Of a stretch of DNA of 64,000 bases, positions 18,064-26,869 are shown one piece after another (the stretch's first letter is position 1; the number at the start of each line of letters is the position of its first letter). The stretch is from NCBI RefSeq assembly GCF_004022465.1, contig NZ_SAVA01000003.1, forward strand, positions 248,001 to 312,000, written 5' to 3'. The DNA is from Rhodobacter huangdaonensis (GTDB lineage: Bacteria > Pseudomonadota > Alphaproteobacteria > Rhodobacterales > Rhodobacteraceae). The translations under genes were made by a program, and so were the position numbers. The notes under the pieces are model-generated. The model was not told the DNA's origin and did not search any database. It saw only the letters and a program-made list of their open reading frames with translations.

Positions 18064-20415
18064 ATGCGCTTGCGCACCACTCTCCTGACCACCGCCGCCG
18101 TCGCTTCCGCGCTCGTGCTCTCCGCCTTCGTCGCCGGCGGCTCGGCCACGATCATCGAGAAGCGCTCGCGCCTGGCGGTGCGCGTCGCGCTTGAAAGCGC
18201 GGGCATCAGCTGGGTGCGCACCGAGGCGGACGGGCTGCAGGTGATCTTGCTCGGCACCGCGCCCTCCGAAGCGGCGCGCTTCCGCGCCATCACCATCGCC
18301 GGCACCGTGGTCGACAGCGCCCGCATCGTCGACAGCACCGATGTCGAAAGCACCGCGGCCATTGCGCCGCCCCAGTTCTCGCTCGAGATGCTGCGCAACG
18401 ACGACGGCATCTCGCTGATCGGCCTCGTCCCCGCCGAGACCGACCGCAAGGCGCTGATCGAGGGGCTGCAGGCCGCGCTTGGCGATCAGGGCACGGTCAC
18501 CGACATGCTCGAACGCGCCGACTATCCGGTGCCCGCAGGCTGGCAGATGGCGCTCGACTTCGCGGTCGAGACGCTGAAGACCCTGCCGCGGGCGAAGATC
18601 TCGGTCGATCCGGGTCGGGTCGAGGTGCAGGCGATCACCGACAGCCCGACCGAGAAGGCGCGGATCGAGACCACCCTCGCCCGCCGCCGCCCGGTCGAGC
18701 TGAAGCTGACCTCGGACATCTCGGCGCCGCGGCCGGTGATCACCCCCTTCACCCTGCGCTTCCTGATCGACACGGCCGGCCCGCGCTTCGACGCCTGCTC
18801 GGCCGACACCACGCGGGCCCGCGACCGCATCCTTGCCGCTGCGCGCGCGGCCGGCGCGACCGGCACGCTGGGCTGCACCGTGGGCATGGGCACGCCCTCG
18901 CCGCAATGGGCCGATGCGGTGGTGATGGGGATCAATGCGCTGAAGGAGATCGGCGCCGGCACGATCACCTTCTCGGATGGCGACATCGCGCTTTCGGCCA
19001 ATGACGGCGCCGACCCCGCCGTCTTCGACAAGGTCGTGGGCGAGCTCGAATCGAACCTGCCCGAGGTGTTCTCGCTCAAGGCCGAGCTGCAGAAGAAGGC
19101 CGAAAAGGGCGGCAACCGGCCCGAATTCTCGGCGCTTCTCGGCGAGGACGGCAAGGTCGAGCTGCGCGGCCGGGTGACGAACGCGCTTGGCCGCGAGGCG
19201 GTCGAAAGCTTCGCCCGCGCCCGGTTCGGCGCGAAATCGGTCTATGGCGCGACCCGGATCGACGGCGAGCTGCCGCAGGGCTGGCCGGTGCGCACCCTTG
19301 CCGCGCTCGAGGCGCTCGACAGCCTCGCCCAGGGCAGCGTGACGGTCACCCCCGACCTCGTCACCGTGACCGGGGTGACCGGCGATGCCCAGGCCTCGGA
19401 CACGATCTCGCGGGTGCTGACCCGGCATCTCGGCCAGGGCGCGCGGATCGCGCTCGACGTGCGCTACGACCGCCGGCTCGACCCGGTGCTCGGCCTGCCC
19501 GACGGGCCCGAATGCGTGACCCGGCTGAACGCCGTTCTGGCCGAGCAGAAGATCAGCTTCGAACCCGGCTCGGCAGTGATCGCGGCCGAGGGCGAGAAGC
19601 CGATCGAGGCGCTGGCGAAGGCGATGAAGGATTGCCAGGATTTCCGCATGGAAATCGCCGGCCATACCGACAGCCAGGGCCGCGAGGAGATGAACCAGAA
19701 GCTGAGCCAGGACCGGGCGCTCGCGGTGCTGCACGCGCTGCGCGACCGCCGGGTGCTGACCGAGAATCTGGTGGCGAAAGGCTATGGCGAGAGCCAGCCG
19801 ATCGCCGACAACGGCACCGAGGAGGGGCGCGAGGCGAACCGCCGCATCGAATTCGTGCTGCTCGACGCAAAGCCGGTCGAGACCGAGGGCGCGCCGCTGC
19901 CCGCGACCGAGGCCGCCCCGGTCACCGCGCCCGAGGAGCACGCCGCGCAGATCGCTCCCGATGCCGCGGCGGCCGCCCCCGACACCGCCACCGAGGTCCC
20001 GGCCGAGGACATGGCGCCCGACTTCTCCCCACTCGACGCGCCGGATTTCTCCGGCAATGAGGGGCCGATGGAGGATGCGACGGGCGAGCCGCTCGCCGGC
20101 GTGGGCGAGGAGCCTCCGCCCGCGGCCCTGCCGCCGGCCGAGACCGCCCCGGCGCTGACCCCGGATCCCGCCAAGCCTGCTGAAGCCACTGCGCCGGAAG
20201 CGGCAACCGGAGCCACGCCGCCAGCCGTGCCGCCGGCCGAGACCGCCCCGGCGGCTCTGGCCGAACCGGCCGCCGAAAGCACGGCGACGCCCGCGCTGCC
20301 GCCCGATGTCGCCGCCGCCCAGGACCCGACGATCGAGATCCCGGTCGCCCCGGCCAAGGATTCGCCCGGCACGCCAAAACCCCGCCCCAAGGGGCTGAAG
20401 ACCGACCAGAACTGA
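18064..20415 (+). CDS. OmpA-family envelope protein with long C-terminal tail
   Basis: A 783-residue exported protein: signal sequence at residues 1-27, then several alpha/beta segments of BON-like character (about 30-110 and 330-470), then an OmpA-type peptidoglycan-binding domain at about 487-600 (IAGHTDSQGREEMNQKLSQDRA and GYGESQPIADNGTEEGREANRRIEF). Unusually, about 180 residues of Ala/Pro/Glu-rich low-complexity sequence follow the OmpA domain, which in most relatives is C-terminal. Role is inferred as cell-wall tethering in the periplasm. It starts 61 bases after ubiA and is followed 17 bases later by a coiled-coil membrane protein. Confidence 0.8.
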   Translation: MRLRTTLLTTAAVASALVLSAFVAGGSATIIEKRSRLAVRVALESAGISWVRTEADGLQVILLGTAPSEAARFRAITIAGTVVDSARIVDSTDVESTAAIAPPQFSLEMLRNDDGISLIGLVPAETDRKALIEGLQAALGDQGTVTDMLERADYPVPAGWQMALDFAVETLKTLPRAKISVDPGRVEVQAITDSPTEKARIETTLARRRPVELKLTSDISAPRPVITPFTLRFLIDTAGPRFDACSADTTRARDRILAAARAAGATGTLGCTVGMGTPSPQWADAVVMGINALKEIGAGTITFSDGDIALSANDGADPAVFDKVVGELESNLPEVFSLKAELQKKAEKGGNRPEFSALLGEDGKVELRGRVTNALGREAVESFARARFGAKSVYGATRIDGELPQGWPVRTLAALEALDSLAQGSVTVTPDLVTVTGVTGDAQASDTISRVLTRHLGQGARIALDVRYDRRLDPVLGLPDGPECVTRLNAVLAEQKISFEPGSAVIAAEGEKPIEALAKAMKDCQDFRMEIAGHTDSQGREEMNQKLSQDRALAVLHALRDRRVLTENLVAKGYGESQPIADNGTEEGREANRRIEFVLLDAKPVETEGAPLPATEAAPVTAPEEHAAQIAPDAAAAAPDTATEVPAEDMAPDFSPLDAPDFSGNEGPMEDATGEPLAGVGEEPPPAALPPAETAPALTPDPAKPAEATAPEAATGATPPAVPPAETAPAALAEPAAESTATPALPPDVAAAQDPTIEIPVAPAKDSPGTPKPRPKGLKTDQN

Positions 20416-20432
20416 GGACGCGAGGGACCGCC

Positions 20433-20765
20433 ATGAACAGACCCGAATTCATCTTCGCGACGGCGCTGATCCTGCTCGTCTTCTTCTTCCTCGGCTGGTT
20501 CGCCTCCTGGCTGATCCACCGGCTCACCCGGGTGAGCCGGGCCGACATGGGCGAGCTCGAGCAGATGGCGCAGGCGCTGCACGAGGCCGAGGAGACCCGC
20601 GACCGCGCCGTCGCCTATGCCGAAAGCCGCGAGGGTGAGCTGACGAACCAGCTGAACCAGGCCGAGGCCGAGCTGCGCGCCGCGATGGACGGGCTGCGCG
20701 ACGCGCGCCGCGAGGCCGAGGAACTGCGCGACCACATCGAGCGGATGCAGAAGCGGATCGAGTGA
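20433..20765 (+). CDS. Membrane-anchored coiled-coil protein
   Basis: A 110-residue protein I cannot assign to a family. One N-terminal membrane helix (about residues 8-30, FIFATALILLVFFFLGWFASWLI) is followed by about 75 residues of unbroken charged heptads (MAQALHEAEETRDRAVAYAE onwards), a clear coiled coil facing the cytoplasm. It probably shares a transcript with the OmpA-family gene and ends at palindromic element C. Confidence 0.75.
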   Translation: MNRPEFIFATALILLVFFFLGWFASWLIHRLTRVSRADMGELEQMAQALHEAEETRDRAVAYAESREGELTNQLNQAEAELRAAMDGLRDARREAEELRDHIERMQKRIE

Positions 20766-20769
20766 AAAA

Positions 20770-20909
20770 GGGGGCTCCCGCCCCCTCCTTGCCTGCGGCA
20801 AGGTCACCCCCGGGAGTATTTCCCCCAAGAAAAAGCCGAAACCCCGGTGCTTTTCCTTGCCGAAATACTCCGGGGGAGTCTTCGGAACGAAGACGGGGGC
20901 AGCGCCCCC
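20770..20909. repeat. Modular palindromic intergenic element, copy C
   Basis: Lies between the convergent coiled-coil gene and fdsD and abuts the fdsD stop codon. The outer boxes are GGGGGCTCCCGCCCCC and GGGGGCAGCGCCCCC. The private hairpins are CTTGCC-TGC-GGCAAG and GTCTTCG-GAA-CGAAGAC. The inner arms read GGGAGTATTT against AAATACTCC, where most other copies have GAGGTATTT against AAATACCTC, so both sides changed together. Confidence 0.85.
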
Positions 20910-21137
20910 TCAGCCCGCGACGGGCATGCGCAGGGTGCGGATCAGCGGCCCGGCCTCGGCCAGCAGCGGATGCACGCCTTCCGCCCCGGCCCTGATCTGC
21001 GCGATCAGCCCCGCGCGCATCGGCACCGACCAGTTCTCGTTCAGATGTGCGGCAACGGCTGCGGCGCGCTCGCCCGGCTGCACCTCGAAGAAGGTGGCGA
21101 TCTGGTTCGCCATGCGGATCAGGCGGTCCTCGCTCAT
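20910..21137 (-). CDS. fdsD: Formate dehydrogenase delta subunit
   Basis: A 75-residue FdsD homologue (MSEDRLIRMANQIATFFEVQPGE... ; NENWSVPMR). In R. capsulatus FdsD is needed for an active, cofactor-loaded enzyme. It is the last gene of the fds operon; its ATG overlaps the fdsC stop as ATGA. Confidence 0.93.
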   Translation of the reverse strand: MSEDRLIRMANQIATFFEVQPGERAAAVAAHLNENWSVPMRAGLIAQIRAGAEGVHPLLAEAGPLIRTLRMPVAG

Positions 21138-21919
21138 GCGGCACTCTCCTCTGCCCCGGCGGGGCCTGTGTATCGGGTGAAACCGTCGCGCCCGCGCGCG
21201 ATCAGCGCAAGCCCCGCGGCCCCGGCCTCGGCCACGGCCAGCGCGGTCGGCGCGGACGGCGAGATCAGCGCCGCGGCGCCAAGGGTGGCGGCCTTCTGCA
21301 CCAGATCGACCGAGAGGCGCGAGGTCATCACCACCGCCCCGCCTTCGGTCGCGATGCCCGCGAGCGCGAGCGCGCCGGCGAGCTTGTCGAGCGCATTGTG
21401 CCGGCCGACGTCCTCGCGCAGAGCGATCAGCCCCCCGGCCTCGGTCCAGAAGCCCGCGGCATGGACGGCGCGGGTCGCATCCTGCAGCGCCTGCGCGGCG
21501 CGCAGATCGTCAAGCGCCCGGATCGCCTGTGCAGGCCCCGGCGCCGCACGCATCGGCCGCGCCGGCAGCTGCCGCAGTGCCTGATCGAGACTGTCGAGCC
21601 CGCACAGCCCGCAGCCCACCGGCCCCGCCATCGCGCGGCGCCGCGCGGCGAAACGGGCGCCCGCGGGCGCGGCAAGCCAGGCCCGCGCCTCGATCCCGCG
21701 CGGCTGCGCGACGATCTCGGTCCGGATGATCTCGGCCGGGCTGTCGATCAGCCCTTCGGCCAGCGCAAAACCCAGAACGAAGTCCTCAAGGTCTGCGGGC
21801 GTCGCCATCATCACCGCCTGCGTCGCACCGTCATAGACGAGCGCCACCGGCACCTCCTCGGCCAGCACCTCGGTGCCGGCCGGGACGGGAACGCGCGTGG
21901 CGCCCGCAGGCAGGCTCAT
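21134..21919 (-). CDS. fdsC: Formate dehydrogenase sulfurtransferase/chaperone (FdhD family)
   Basis: A 261-residue FdhD-family protein. The family binds bis-MGD and passes sulphur to the molybdenum before cofactor insertion into FdsA. The essential cysteine pair is GPVGCGLCGLDS (about residues 108-119); REDVGRHNALDK and the SRLSVDLVQKAA stretch are also conserved. The start is the ATG at 21919 overlapping the fdsA stop; the longer in-frame reading to 22033 is antisense-side sequence inside fdsA. Confidence 0.95.
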   Translation of the reverse strand: MSLPAGATRVPVPAGTEVLAEEVPVALVYDGATQAVMMATPADLEDFVLGFALAEGLIDSPAEIIRTEIVAQPRGIEARAWLAAPAGARFAARRRAMAGPVGCGLCGLDSLDQALRQLPARPMRAAPGPAQAIRALDDLRAAQALQDATRAVHAAGFWTEAGGLIALREDVGRHNALDKLAGALALAGIATEGGAVVMTSRLSVDLVQKAATLGAAALISPSAPTALAVAEAGAAGLALIARGRDGFTRYTGPAGAEESAA

Positions 21920-24792
21920 TCCGCGGCCTCGATCCGGCGCGCAGCCTCGCTCAGCGCCTCGTAGCCCTCCTGCCAGTCCGAGGGCCCGTTCGAGCGCCCC
22001 ACCTGCACCGCCGTCACCTTGTATTCCGGGCAATTCGTCGCCCAGTCGGAATTGTCGGTGGTGACGACATTCGCCTGCGTCGTCGGGTGGTGGAAGGTGG
22101 TGTAGACGACGCCGGGCGAAACGCGCGTGGTCAGCGTCGCGCGCAAGGTGGTCTCGCCGGCGCGGCTGGCCAGCCGGACCCAGTCGCCGTCCTTGATGCC
22201 GCGCATCTCGGCGTCATGGGGATGGATCTCCAGCCGGTCCTCGGCGTGCCACACCACGTTCTCGGTGCGCCGGGTCTGGGCGCCGACGTTGTACTGGCTG
22301 AGGATCCGGCCGGTGGTCAGCAGCAGCGGGAAGCGCGGCCCGGTGCGCTCGTCGGTCGGCACATAGGCGGTGCGGATGAACCGGCCCTTGCCGCGCACGA
22401 AGCCCTCGACATGCATGATCGGCGAGCCCTCGGGCGCCGTGTCGTTGCACGGCCATTGCACCGAGCCGCGTTCGTCCAGCATCTCGTAGGTGACGCCGGC
22501 AAAGCCCGGGGTGGTTTCGGCGATCTCGGCCATGATCTCCCGCGGGTGGGTATAGCTCCAGCCCGCACCCATGGCGTTCGCCAGAAGCTGCGTCACCTCC
22601 CAGTCGGCATAGCCCGCCTTCGGCGCCATCACCCGGCGCACCGGGTTGATCCGGCGCTCGGCATTGGTGAAGGTGCCGTCCTTCTCGAGGAAGGTCGAGC
22701 CGGGCAGGAAGACATGGGCGTAATTCGCGGTCTCGTTCAGGAAGAGATCGTGCACGATGACGCAGTCCATCGCCGCAAGGCCCGCCGAGACGTGGCGGGT
22801 GTCGGGATCGGATTGCAGGATGTCCTCGCCCTGGACGTAAAGCCCCCTGAACTGCCCGGCCACCGCGGCGTCGAGCATGTTCGGGATCCGCAGCCCGGGT
22901 TCGGGATCGAGCGCCACGCCCCAGGCCTTCTCGAAGATCGCCCGCGCGGTGTCGTCCGAGACATGACGATAGCCCGGCAGCTCGTGCGGGAAGCTGCCCA
23001 TGTCGCAGCTGCCTTGCACGTTGTTCTGCCCGCGCAGCGGGTTCACGCCCACGCCCTCGCGACCGATATTGCCGGTCATCATCGCGAGGTTGGCGATGGC
23101 GATGACGGTGGTCGAGCCCTGCGAATGTTCGGTCACGCCGAGGCCGTAATAGATCGCCGCATTGGGCGCGGCGGCATAGGCGCGCGCGGCGTCGCGGATC
23201 GTCGCCGCGGGCACGCCGGTCAGCGCCTCGACCGCCTCGGGGGCATAGTCGGGGTTCGCGACGAATTCAGCGTAATCGGCCCATTCATCGAGATCGCAAC
23301 GCTCGGCGATGAAGGTGTCATCGGTCAGATGCTCGGTCACGATCACATGCGCCATCGCGGTCAGCACCGCGACATTGGTGCCCGGGCGCAGCGGCAGGTG
23401 CCAGCTTTGGCCGAGATGCGCGGTGTCGAGCAGGTCGATCCGGCGCGGGTCGATGACGATCAGCTTCGCCCCCGCGCGCAGCCGCTTGCGCAGCCGCGAG
23501 CCGAAGACCGGGTGGCCGTCGGTCGGGTTCGCGCCGATGATCAGCGCAAGGTCGGTCTTCTCGACCGAGTCGAAATCCTGGGTGCCGGCCGAGGTGCCGA
23601 AGGTCTGCTTCAGCCCGTAGCCGGTGGGCGAGTGGCAGACCCGGGCGCAGGTGTCGGTGTTGTTGGTGCCGAAGACCGCGCGGGCCAGCTTTTGCACCAG
23701 GAAGGTTTCCTCGTTGGTGCAGCGCGACGAGGTGATGACCCCGACCGCATCCTTGCCATGCGCCGCCTGGATCGCGCGCAGGCGGGTCGCGGCGAAGCTC
23801 AGCGCCTCGTCCCAGCTCACCTCGCGCCAGGGGTCAGTGATGCGCTCGCGCACCATCGGCTTCAGGATCCGGTCGCGGTGCGTGGCATAGCCCCAGGCGA
23901 AGCGGCCCTTCACGCAGGAATGGCCGCGGTTCGCCTTGCCGCCCTTCCAGGGCACCATCCGCACCAGTTCCTCGCCGCGCATCTCGGCCTTGAAGGCGCA
24001 GCCGACGCCGCAATAGGCGCAGGTGGTGATGACCGATCGTTCCGGCGTGCCGATCTCCTCGACCGATTTCTCGACCAGCGTCGCGGTCGGGCAGGCCTGC
24101 ACGCAGGCGCCGCAGCTGACGCAGTCGGAGGACAGGAAATCGGGCGCGGCGGGCGAGATCCGGGCGTCGAAGCCGCGCCCCTCGATGGTCAGCGCGAAAG
24201 TGCCCTGCACCTCCTCGCAGGCCCGCACGCAGCGCATGCAGACGATGCACTTCGCCGGGTCATAGCTGAAATACGGGTTCGAGACGTCCTTCGCGATGTA
24301 ACGCGGGTTCGCCTCGCCGTTCGCGCGCACCTCGAAATGGTTCTCGCCCCTGGCATAACGCACCTCGCGCAGGCCGACGGCACCGGCCATGTCCTGCAAC
24401 TCGCAATCGCCGTTCGCGGCGCAGGTCAGGCAGTCGAGCGGGTGGTCGGAGATGTAGAGCTCCATCACCCCGCGGCGCAGTTTCGCCAGTTGTGCGGTCT
24501 GGGTGTGGACCTGCATCCCCTCACTGACCGGCGTGGTGCAGGAGGCCGGCGTGCCGCGCATGCCGTCGATCTCGACCATGCACAGCCGGCACGAGCCGAT
24601 CGGCTCGAGGCTGTCGGTGGCGCAAAGCTTCGGGATGGTGATCCCGGCCTCGGCCGCGGCGCGCATCACCGAGGTGCCCGCGGGCACGGTGACGGCCACG
24701 CCGTCGATCAGCAGATGCACCGGCTTGCCCGCGCGCGCGGGCGTGCCCATGTCCTTCGTCCAGCCGGGTTCGGGGATGATGAAGTCCTTCAT
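21916..24792 (-). CDS. fdsA: NAD-dependent formate dehydrogenase alpha subunit (molybdenum)
   Basis: The catalytic subunit (958 residues) oxidises formate to CO2 at a bis-MGD molybdenum centre and sends electrons through iron-sulphur clusters to FdsB. In order: a 2Fe-2S domain (C57, C68, C71, C85), a NuoG-type cluster (HPLDCLTCAANGDC, 117-130), two ferredoxin-type 4Fe-4S motifs (CIVCMRCVRAC, CVSCGACVQAC), the MGD-domain cluster (CAYCGVGC from 258) and the active site TCARVCHS with Mo ligand C386 and H387. This is a cysteine, not selenocysteine, enzyme. The start at 24792 overlaps the fdsB stop. The C-terminal molybdopterin-binding domain is complete. Confidence 0.98.
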   Translation of the reverse strand: MKDFIIPEPGWTKDMGTPARAGKPVHLLIDGVAVTVPAGTSVMRAAAEAGITIPKLCATDSLEPIGSCRLCMVEIDGMRGTPASCTTPVSEGMQVHTQTAQLAKLRRGVMELYISDHPLDCLTCAANGDCELQDMAGAVGLREVRYARGENHFEVRANGEANPRYIAKDVSNPYFSYDPAKCIVCMRCVRACEEVQGTFALTIEGRGFDARISPAAPDFLSSDCVSCGACVQACPTATLVEKSVEEIGTPERSVITTCAYCGVGCAFKAEMRGEELVRMVPWKGGKANRGHSCVKGRFAWGYATHRDRILKPMVRERITDPWREVSWDEALSFAATRLRAIQAAHGKDAVGVITSSRCTNEETFLVQKLARAVFGTNNTDTCARVCHSPTGYGLKQTFGTSAGTQDFDSVEKTDLALIIGANPTDGHPVFGSRLRKRLRAGAKLIVIDPRRIDLLDTAHLGQSWHLPLRPGTNVAVLTAMAHVIVTEHLTDDTFIAERCDLDEWADYAEFVANPDYAPEAVEALTGVPAATIRDAARAYAAAPNAAIYYGLGVTEHSQGSTTVIAIANLAMMTGNIGREGVGVNPLRGQNNVQGSCDMGSFPHELPGYRHVSDDTARAIFEKAWGVALDPEPGLRIPNMLDAAVAGQFRGLYVQGEDILQSDPDTRHVSAGLAAMDCVIVHDLFLNETANYAHVFLPGSTFLEKDGTFTNAERRINPVRRVMAPKAGYADWEVTQLLANAMGAGWSYTHPREIMAEIAETTPGFAGVTYEMLDERGSVQWPCNDTAPEGSPIMHVEGFVRGKGRFIRTAYVPTDERTGPRFPLLLTTGRILSQYNVGAQTRRTENVVWHAEDRLEIHPHDAEMRGIKDGDWVRLASRAGETTLRATLTTRVSPGVVYTTFHHPTTQANVVTTDNSDWATNCPEYKVTAVQVGRSNGPSDWQEGYEALSEAARRIEAAE

Positions 24793-26315
24793 TCTGCCGC
24801 CTCCCGGACAGGGGTGAATTCCTCGGGGAAATGTCGCAGCGCGCTTTGCACCGGGTAGGGGGTGAAGCCGCCAAGGGCGCAGAGCGAGCCGGTCTTCATC
24901 AGCTCGCACAGGTCATCGAGCAGGGCGAGCGCCGCGCCGTCGCCCGCCGCGATACGGTCGAGCGTCTCGATGCCGCGCACCGCGCCGATCCGGCAGGGCG
25001 TGCACTTGCCGCAGCTTTCGACAGCGCAGAATTCCATCGCGAAACGGGCAAGTGCCATCATGTCGGCCGTGTCGTCATGCACGACAAGCCCGGCGTGGCC
25101 GACCAGCCCCTTCTGCTCGGCGAAACATTCGTAGCAGAAGGCCAGCTCGAAGTCCGACACCGGGTGATAGGCACCGAGCGGGCCGCCCACCTGCACCGCC
25201 TTCACCGGCCTCCCCGAGGCCGTGCCGCCCGCGATGTCATTGACGATTTCACCCAATGTGATGCCGAAACCGGTCTCGAACAGGCCACCGAATTGCACAT
25301 TTCCTGCAATCTGCAGCGGAATGGTGCCGCGCGAGCGACCGATGCCGATGGCGCTGTAGGCCTCGGGCCCCTCGGCCATGATCCACGGCACGGCGGCGAG
25401 CGAGAGCACGTTGTTGACCACCGTCGGCGCGGCCATGAAGCCCTGAAGCGCCGGCAGCGGCGGCTTCGCGCGCACCACGCCGCGCTTGCCCTCGAGGCTG
25501 TTCAGCAGCGAGGTCTCCTCGCCGCAGACATAGGCGCCCGCGCCCTCGCGGATCTCGATGTGGAAGGCGTGGCCGGTGCCCAGCACGGCGTCCCCGATCA
25601 CCCCCGCCGCGGTCGCGATCCCGACCGCGCGGCGCATCACCGCGATCGCGTCGGGATATTCCGAGCGGATGTAGACGAAACCCTGCGTCGCGCCGGTGGC
25701 GAGGGCGGCAATCGCCATCCCCTCGATCAGGCAGAACGGATCGCCCTCCATCAGCATGCGGTCGGCGAACGAGCCGCTGTCGCCCTCGTCGGCATTGCAC
25801 ACGATGTATTTCTTCGGCGCGCGGGCAAGCTGCACGGTGCGCCACTTGATCCCGGTCGGGAAGCCCGCGCCGCCGCGTCCGCGCAGCCCCGAGGTGACGA
25901 TGTCGTCAATGATCTCCTCGGGCTTCTTCGCCAGCGCCGCGCGCAGCCCCGCAAGCCCGCCGCCCGCCTCGTACTCGGACAGGCTGAGCGGGTCGGTGCG
26001 GCCGCAGCGGGCGAAGGTCAGCCGGGTCTGGCGCTTGAAGAAGGGGATTTCCTCGGTCGGGCCAAGCGCCTTCGGATGCTTCGCGGGCGCCGCGAACAGC
26101 GCGGCCACGTCGGCCACGGTCATCGGGCCGAAGCCAAGCCGGCCCTCGGGCGCCTCGACCTCGACCAGCGGCTCGAGCCAGACCATGCCGCGCGTGCCGT
26201 TGCGGATGATCTCGACCGGAATGCCGCGCCGCGCCGCCTCGGCCGCGATCGCCGCCGCCACCGCATCCGCGCCGCAGGCCTTGGCCGCCGCATCTGCCGG
26301 AACCCAGAACCTCAT
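24789..26315 (-). CDS. fdsB: NAD-dependent formate dehydrogenase beta subunit
   Basis: A 508-residue NuoF-like flavoprotein carrying FMN, the NAD site and a 4Fe-4S cluster. A thioredoxin-like N-terminal domain (about 1-110, with C104) precedes the NADH/FMN motif GLRGRGGAGFPTG (143-155), NADEGDSGSFADRMLM and the cluster ligands C435, C438, C441 and C479. It passes electrons from FdsA to NAD+. ATGA overlaps link it to fdsG before and fdsA after. Confidence 0.97.
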   Translation of the reverse strand: MRFWVPADAAAKACGADAVAAAIAAEAARRGIPVEIIRNGTRGMVWLEPLVEVEAPEGRLGFGPMTVADVAALFAAPAKHPKALGPTEEIPFFKRQTRLTFARCGRTDPLSLSEYEAGGGLAGLRAALAKKPEEIIDDIVTSGLRGRGGAGFPTGIKWRTVQLARAPKKYIVCNADEGDSGSFADRMLMEGDPFCLIEGMAIAALATGATQGFVYIRSEYPDAIAVMRRAVGIATAAGVIGDAVLGTGHAFHIEIREGAGAYVCGEETSLLNSLEGKRGVVRAKPPLPALQGFMAAPTVVNNVLSLAAVPWIMAEGPEAYSAIGIGRSRGTIPLQIAGNVQFGGLFETGFGITLGEIVNDIAGGTASGRPVKAVQVGGPLGAYHPVSDFELAFCYECFAEQKGLVGHAGLVVHDDTADMMALARFAMEFCAVESCGKCTPCRIGAVRGIETLDRIAAGDGAALALLDDLCELMKTGSLCALGGFTPYPVQSALRHFPEEFTPVREAAE

Positions 26316-26764
26316 GCCCGCATCTCCTCGGCCAGCGCCTCGACCGCGGCGGCATCAAGCCGCCCCACCAGCCGCCCGTCGACCTGCGCCGCCGGCGCAC
26401 AGGCACAGAGCCCGAGGCAATAGACCGCCTCGAAGGTGATGCCGTCCTTGGTCTCGCCGATCTTCTGGCCGAGCGCGCGCTCGAGCCGCGCCTGCAGCGC
26501 GACGCCACCCATCGCCTGACAGGCCTCGGCCCGGCACAGCTTCAGCACATGGCGCCCGGCGGGCTGGCGGCGGAAGTCGTGGTAGAAGCCAATCACCCCC
26601 GCCACCTCGGCCCGGCTGAGCCGCAGCGCCGTGGCAATCGGGTCAAGCGCCGTCTCGGGGATGAAGCCGAACTCCGCCTGCACGTCATGCAGAATCGGCA
26701 GCAGCGCGCCCTCGCGCTCGGCATGGGAAGCGACGATCTCGCTCAGTCGCGCCGTGTCGGTCAT
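26312..26764 (-). CDS. fdsG: NAD-dependent formate dehydrogenase gamma subunit
   Basis: A 150-residue NuoE-like 2Fe-2S protein; ligands C77, C82, C116 and C120 (KLCRAEACQ and YCLGLCAC). It is the first gene of the operon and has a strong ribosome site (GGGAGGAGA before the ATG). A LysR-type box lies about 90 bases upstream. Confidence 0.97.
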   Translation of the reverse strand: MTDTARLSEIVASHAEREGALLPILHDVQAEFGFIPETALDPIATALRLSRAEVAGVIGFYHDFRRQPAGRHVLKLCRAEACQAMGGVALQARLERALGQKIGETKDGITFEAVYCLGLCACAPAAQVDGRLVGRLDAAAVEALAEEMRA

Positions 26765-26797
26765 GGCTCTCCTCCCTCAGGTCAGGGCCGGTTGGCT

Positions 26798-26869
26798 TAT
26801 CGCCCGATACCGCAGCGCGATAGACCGATCAACATCGAGACCCCCGTCAACCGATAGACAATGTCTATC
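26798..26869. promoter_or_regulatory. LysR-type operator region of the fds operon
   Basis: A perfect 7-3-7 palindrome GATAGAC-AAT-GTCTATC at 26853-26869 contains the LysR signature T-N11-A. Nearer fdsG lie a GATAGAC half site (26819-26825) and a small palindrome TATCG-CC-CGATA (26798-26809), matching the recognition-plus-activation site layout of LysR regulators. The main box overlaps the stop codon of the upstream lysR gene. Confidence 0.65.

Noticed and set aside
17022..18449. Extension of the rsmE frame upstream, giving a 717-residue protein
   Set aside because: The extra part is antisense to ubiA and rsmE homologues begin at MDRAKIRLC.
20770..20909. Element C as a degraded insertion sequence
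   Set aside because: There is no coding capacity or target duplication, and its layout matches the other palindromic copies.
22087..24858. A 923-codon plus-strand frame opposite fdsA
   Set aside because: Antisense shadow of a clearly identified gene; no recognisable domain.
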